Source: Ecdyonurus torrentis (Eukaryota > Arthropoda > Insecta > Ephemeroptera > Heptageniidae). Taken from it: a stretch of DNA of 64,000 bases. Position numbers and translations under genes: made by a program. This document shows, piece by piece, positions 59,318 to 64,000 of the stretch (positions are counted from its first letter, which is position 1; every line of letters begins with the position of its first letter). The notes below the pieces were generated by a model. The model was not told where the DNA came from and made no database searches. It worked only from the letters and a program-made list of their open reading frames with translations. Where the stretch lies: contig OX439128.1 in the NCBI GenBank assembly GCA_949318235.1, positions 42,264,136 to 42,328,135 on the forward strand, in the 5' to 3' direction.

Positions 59318-60839
59318 GGATTGCTGTTAACATAGTATACATATTATGAAAACATAATTAATATTGAAGCTTCGCTTAATATTTTCAATGCTTTAAATTC
59401 AATGAGAGTAAAGCTATGCACATTTAAATTGACGTAGACAATGAAGACTCATACATTACAGATGTAGAACTACTATAAATCTATATAGATTCATGGAAGA
59501 AAAAACGAAAAGTTCTTTGTTTGATACCATAGAAATAAATTTTTAAAAAAATGCTAATATAACAAAATTTAATAATAATGATAGTATAGGACAGTATAGC
59601 ATTTAATACAAGCGATAATATACAATTTTTTTTATTAAAGTATGTAGTTTGAAATCAATTTTGAATCGGCGTAAAAAAGATCTAATCATGGTATTTAATA
59701 ATGGTTATTTAATTATTCATGAGAGACGTGCGCGTTGCTTTTATAATCTACGTTTAGTTCTATTATACCCAATGACTGCAACTTAAAAAAATGATGACTT
59801 TTCAAAAATATATTGTATATTTTATTTTTCCCTTGATAATCTTTTGTGTGTTCTTACCTTTAGAGGAGATTATGGCAGCTAAAACTAGGAAATACACACT
59901 GATATCAACTTTTTTCATATACGCAACACGCTGTGGTCGTTTCTCTATATCGCGAGATTTGCTTCATCTCTCGCTTAGCACCGGCGAACACCAAGGTCAA
60001 ATTTTAATACAAGTAGCTCCTCCTGTTTACATATATCTCAAGTACGAACCAACAAAGCAATATCTAAAGCCCTATTCACACAAAACAACATAATGCTCTA
60101 TGTAATAAATGTGTAAATTTTGTAAATAATAATAAGAAAACTTTATTTAAGGCGTATATAGGTCTTTTCCAACCTTATTACATGAACCTTAGTCATAATA
60201 TGTACCAATGTAATTATACATTTATTTTTCCTGCTTTAAAACTGTTAGAAGCGTCCATTCGTATAAAGCTTTTAGATGTAGTGTACATTTTTATCTTGTG
60301 AAACGGCAGTTGACTCTTAGTAAGAAGTGCCCTGAATATTGTATATCTCGAATTTACAAAATGCACTACTACCTAATGGTATAAAGCAAAGTGAATCATA
60401 TGCAACCTTTAAAAAATAAATTCACAACTACCCATTTGATGTTATATGTTTTATAATATTGCAAACTATCTAGCAGCTAATAATATTCAGTACTGCTGAT
60501 TAATTGTTTCATTGCAGCTTTGATGTATTGTACAATATAGAGTGTATTTTTATCTTGTCACATTATAATATGTTTGTATTGACTTAGTCTACTCTGTAGA
60601 AGATATGAAACGCAATTATATAAAACTTTTAATCTTTAAAGTTGATCGCATGATAATTTTATAGTTTTAAATGAAGATTGCAAGTAATAAAATTTAGTGC
60701 GCATTGGAAATATTTAACCGTTTGAACCAGTCGCAAAAATGTCTAGAAATAACTTCTTCTTTTTTTCTTTCAAATTTACTTACTATACTAGTGTATAATT
60801 GATAACGTAAATTAAGGAAACTAAACCATCACGGTTAGG

Positions 60840-60960
60840 TTAATGATATAAAGGAAAATGGTAGAGAAAACCAGCAAGAGCCTTTACCATAGTTAAAAGA
60901 GTCCCATAGTTCGATAAAAATCTTCCTAACATATAGATATAAATCCAACACAATATTTAT
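60840..60960 (+). repeat. Dispersed repeat family F9, 5' part
   Basis: AATGGTAGAGAAAACCAGCA, AGAGCCTTTACCATAG and GAGTCCCATAGTTCGATAAA match the 5' part of the copy at 25912. Between the two P450 genes. Confidence 0.55.
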
Positions 60961-61556
60961 TTATTTATACTCATAAAGAACATAAAATATAAAGAACAGC
61001 TTTCGGCATAAAACTCCAAAAGAAAACGTGTATGTGTGTGCGCTTCTTCAGTCCTTCCAGACTCATTGTCAGAGAGAAATATTATTCATAGTTTTTCTCT
61101 GAGTCTGTGCTCATACGTTATATCTTAACCCGTGTTACAGTTATATGTTATATGGTTGATGTTTAAAATAAAAGTGTACATTCAAAAAGGAGTATATATT
61201 ATAGTCAGTTTTAAATATTAAGTTTTTGTTTTATTTTTAGAAATAACACAAACATATTGCATTTTTATGATTAATATTTAAACTACGTAGACAAAAAGTA
61301 TTATAAAAAAAAATCAGTATGCACATATAGTTCAAATAAATTATTTATATAGTATTTTAAAATTAGTATTAGTATACAATAAATATTTATAGTTGTGATG
61401 AAGTCACACAAGTTATAAGGAATATTTGCAAAGTTTCAAAATGAAATTAATAATTGCAGAAATTCTGCGCATATTTTTCACATATTATTTAAAATTTGGT
61501 GCAACTATTCGAAAAATTGAAACTCAAATATTAGTAGAGTGTACATTAATGCTTGT

Positions 61557-61862
61557 AATAGGGTGTGTATGCGCTTGACGTCATAATAAATGCGCTTTAA
61601 TGTCATAATTGAGCAACAAATAACATTGCTTAGCATAGGACAAACGTATGTTTTCGCTAATTTCTTTGGAAAATAAGTAATTTTTTTGTCATTATTGTTT
61701 TTCTCGGATACTTGCCAACCTAATTTATTTTATTACAGCAATTGCAAACAAAACAATTGCTAACAGTATTTTTAAAATGGCAAAATGTGTCATTTACCCA
61801 TACCAGCTCATGTTATTTAGTACTCACTTAAGGCGTTGACTTTAACATGAACCACACTATAA
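61557..61862 (-). mobile_element. MITE family F3, copy 3 (inverted)
   Basis: Same sequence on the minus strand: starts AATAGGGTGTGTATGCGC and ends GCGTTGACTTTAACATGAAC CACACTATAA. Located between the two P450 genes. Confidence 0.8.
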
Positions 61863-62006
61863 TATATAATAATATATTAATATAATGTATAAAACCTTTC
61901 TTACATAACAGGTAAATAAAAGCGAGTTTTTGTTCTAAGTATTTAAAGTATACAATAATCGTATAACATACATAATAAATCAATTACAAATTAATTATAT
62001 CATTAC

Positions 62007-62248
62007 TTAAAGCCATAAACTACACGAAACAACATGTGTTTTTTAATGATTAAACACAAAATGGGATCTACAAAACTGATGACAATTTTTACCAGAATGT
62101 AAATGTGACCCCACAAGAGAGCGTGAAAATACTGTAAAGTATGCTATTTGCGTGATTTTTCCCGTTTCTGACGTCAGAAGCCGACAAAATTAGTATGGAA
62201 ATGTTGTGCGGGTGGCATAAATCGACATTTTCTGATCACTGCTTTGAC
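62007..62248 (+). mobile_element. MITE family F4, copy 3 (3'-truncated)
   Basis: Begins TTAAAGCCATAAACTACACG and shares AAATGGGATCTACAAAACTG, TTTTTACCAGAATGTAAATG and TTTCTGATCACTGCT with the other copies. The right-hand terminal part is missing. Confidence 0.75.
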
Positions 62249-62801
62249 TCTTTGGATTTTCAGGGAAACTAATGTTTTCTAATGGTATAATGCCTTGAAT
62301 TTAATTAGGGGTTAACCTGATGACAACAGCATTAATTTCTGTTGATTCAAGTAAAAAAAAAAAAAAAAAAAACCTGTAGGAAAGACAAAATTGAGTTATT
62401 TTCAAAAAAAAAAAAAAAAAAATCAAGCACTTGTTTTTAAAAAAAAGTTTTCCTAATGATGTGTCAATAAAAAATTAAATTAAAATTTATTGTAAGACAA
62501 AAAAATACCATAATTGATTGAAAGTGTTATATTGATTTGATATTGAGTAGTTATCTTCTAATTTTATTCGCTTTTGCCAAATGAATATTGCAGAAACTAT
62601 AGATTTAAAAACAAATCGCACTTTTTGCGGAATTTTAAAATTCTGATAAAAAGACACCTGCATTTCATTATTTTATGTAAAGACTAAATTGTTTGGTAAA
62701 AATAGTGATTGCGCCTGCCAAAAAAAGAAAATAATAATAATAACAATAAAATCCCAACTGCTCCACAAAATATAGACTACTGTATTATAGTACTGTAATA
62801 C

Positions 62802-62821
62802 TCATGACTCATGAGTCATGA
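62802..62821. promoter_or_regulatory. Palindromic double AP-1-like site
   Basis: TCATGACTCATGAGTCATGA is a perfect 20-bp palindrome holding overlapping TGACTCA and TGAGTCA sites. It is in the spacer between the two P450 genes, within a weaker inverted repeat of ACTGTA/TACAGT-type sequence. A regulatory function is only suggested. Confidence 0.3.
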
Positions 62822-63093
62822 CACTATTAGTATGAGTATAAGTCTATAGACTTTACTATAGTAAGTATTAGTATTATAATACTCATGATACAGTACTTGC
62901 AAAGCCAGGGGATACTCTGACGTGGTATGTGTGTACTATGTAGTATAATTATGTACTATTTCAATACACGACAGATTGTGGAGCGGAAAGCCTATCTGCA
63001 AAACTTGCAGGCAATATCATCATTTTAAACCCAAACTCTGTATGAATTTATATTATGTATATTTCTGAATGAAGCCAAATTTCAATTGAGTTG

Positions 63094-63257
<164 letters not shown>

Positions 63258-63412
63258 GCGAGCCATTCAGAATAAACATTTCCACTGTTACAAATTCAGT
63301 GGTTATATAAGAAATGCTTTCTAATTACCTTTTCAGAGTATGTTTACAACAAGGAAATAAACAACTTTAGTCACAACAGGATCATAAAATTTAAAAAATG
63401 TTAATGAGTTAA

Positions 63413-63630
63413 TTATTCTTCGTTGGCAGGATTAGACGTGGCCTCTTGTTCGATGAGAGATGGGAAATCGCGAGGTCGCACAGTAAGCCAGAATCCTCCT
63501 TCAATCATCATCTGAGTGGATTTGGCTGACAAAGTGATTGGCAGTTGAGTTTTCTCACATACGTGGAGCTCGGTAGTGGCCAGAATGTGCGCCATGCACA
63601 GTTTCATTTCCAGTAGTGCAAACCTCATTC
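63413..63630 (-). CDS. Cytochrome P450, terminal exon only (tandem CYP3-clan gene, partial)
   Basis: Last coding exon of a second P450; the rest lies right of the window. The acceptor TTCTCAG precedes GAATGAGG, so the exon begins at the same split Gly codon as the last exon of the neighbouring P450 (63630 here, 55542 there). It encodes MRFALLEMKLCMAHILATTE, then LPITLSAKS, GGFWLTVRPRDF and a longer acidic tail ending NPANEE with TAA at 63413-63415. The aligned FALLEMK and FSILEVK helix-L segments, with the identical intron site, show the two genes arose by tandem duplication. No frameshift is visible in the part present. Confidence 0.85.
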
Positions 63631-63728
63631 CTGAGAATTTTTTAAAAGAATTTTAGCTGTTATTTTTTTAACTCATATTGAAATTTTTGAAGCTTTCTTT
63701 GGTAAAACAGGTAAAATTTGTATGCTAA

Positions 63729-63731
<3 letters not shown>

Positions 63732-63763
<32 letters not shown>
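63732..63763 (+). repeat. (CT)n microsatellite
   Basis: About 16 CT units directly beside MITE F3 copy 4. Confidence 0.9.
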
Positions 63764-63766
<3 letters not shown>

Positions 63767-63768
63767 TA

Positions 63769-64000
63769 TATAGAGTTTTTTTATTCATGTTAAAATCGAC
63801 GCCATAAGTGAGCGCTAAATAGCATGGACCAGTATAGGAAAATGACTCATTTTGCCAGTTTAAAAATAATTCTCAATATTTTTGAGAGCATTGATGCTGT
63901 TAACAGGTTGAATTAGTATCTCGAGTATGCAATGAAATAATAATAGTAATAATAATAAAAGGCTAAAATTTAAAGAAAATAGCCAAAAACTATGTTTGTC
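63769..64000 (+). mobile_element. MITE family F3, copy 4 (cut by window edge)
   Basis: ATTCATGTTAAAATCGACGC and TTTTTGAGAGCATTGATGCT match copies 1-3. The window ends inside it, at CTATGTTTGTC. It lies in the last intron of the partial P450. Confidence 0.8.

Noticed and set aside
59991..59999. CCAAGGTCA, an FTZ-F1/ERR-type nuclear receptor site upstream of the P450
   Set aside because: A single 9-mer is expected about once by chance in a window this size; no second site or conservation can be shown.
59791..60093. 100-codon plus-strand frame between the P450 genes
   Set aside because: It has a hydrophobic start but no recognisable domain, Kozak or splice context; part of it is a GC-richer patch upstream of a P450 and more likely regulatory or chance.

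Overview
The window is AT-rich eukaryotic DNA with GT-AG introns, many microsatellites, long poly(A)/poly(T) runs and many small inverted-repeat transposons. The gene content (trachealess, MCTS1, a tandem array of EcKinase-family kinases, CYP3-clan P450s) is that of an insect. A parasitoid-like hymenopteran is a plausible guess, but nothing here proves the order. Gene models were built by reading splice sites and codon phase by hand.

Layout. (1) 1-20963, plus strand: the 3' sixteen coding exons of trachealess (trh), a bHLH-PAS transcription factor. The bHLH exon lies left of the window. (2) 25410-32408, minus strand: a complete six-exon MCTS1 gene (translation re-initiation factor, 182 aa) whose introns are full of mobile elements. 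(3) 36323-54458, plus strand: five head-to-tail EcKinase/CHK-like small-molecule kinase genes. Four have a splice acceptor 0-2 nt before the ATG, implying a shared 5'UTR intron. The first has an extra Cys-rich coding exon joined through a GC-AG intron. (4) 55355-59317, minus strand: a complete seven-exon cytochrome P450 (510 aa, CYP9-like). (5) 63413-63630, minus strand: the last exon of a second, tandem P450 that continues past the right edge.

How the genes relate. trh and MCTS1 are housekeeping or developmental genes in convergent orientation. The kinases and P450s form a typical insect metabolic block: P450s oxidise steroids or xenobiotics, and EcKinase-family enzymes phosphorylate small hydroxylated molecules, ecdysteroids in the characterised case. 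A joint role is inference only.

Mobile DNA is the most distinctive part. Between 26348 and 27482, in an MCTS1 intron, lies a rearranged palindromic insertion flanked by 13-bp direct repeats. Its minus strand carries a TATA box and a 41-nt type-I hammerhead-ribozyme motif, probably inactivated at the catalytic G12 position. This is the signature of a Penelope-like retroelement. At least nine further repeat families are present, including a three-copy foldback family built from about 33-bp subrepeats, a four-copy 300-bp MITE, a hAT MITE with a perfect 8-bp target duplication, and a TA-flanked Tc1/mariner-type MITE. No CRISPR array, prokaryotic operon or convincing tRNA or rRNA gene was seen.
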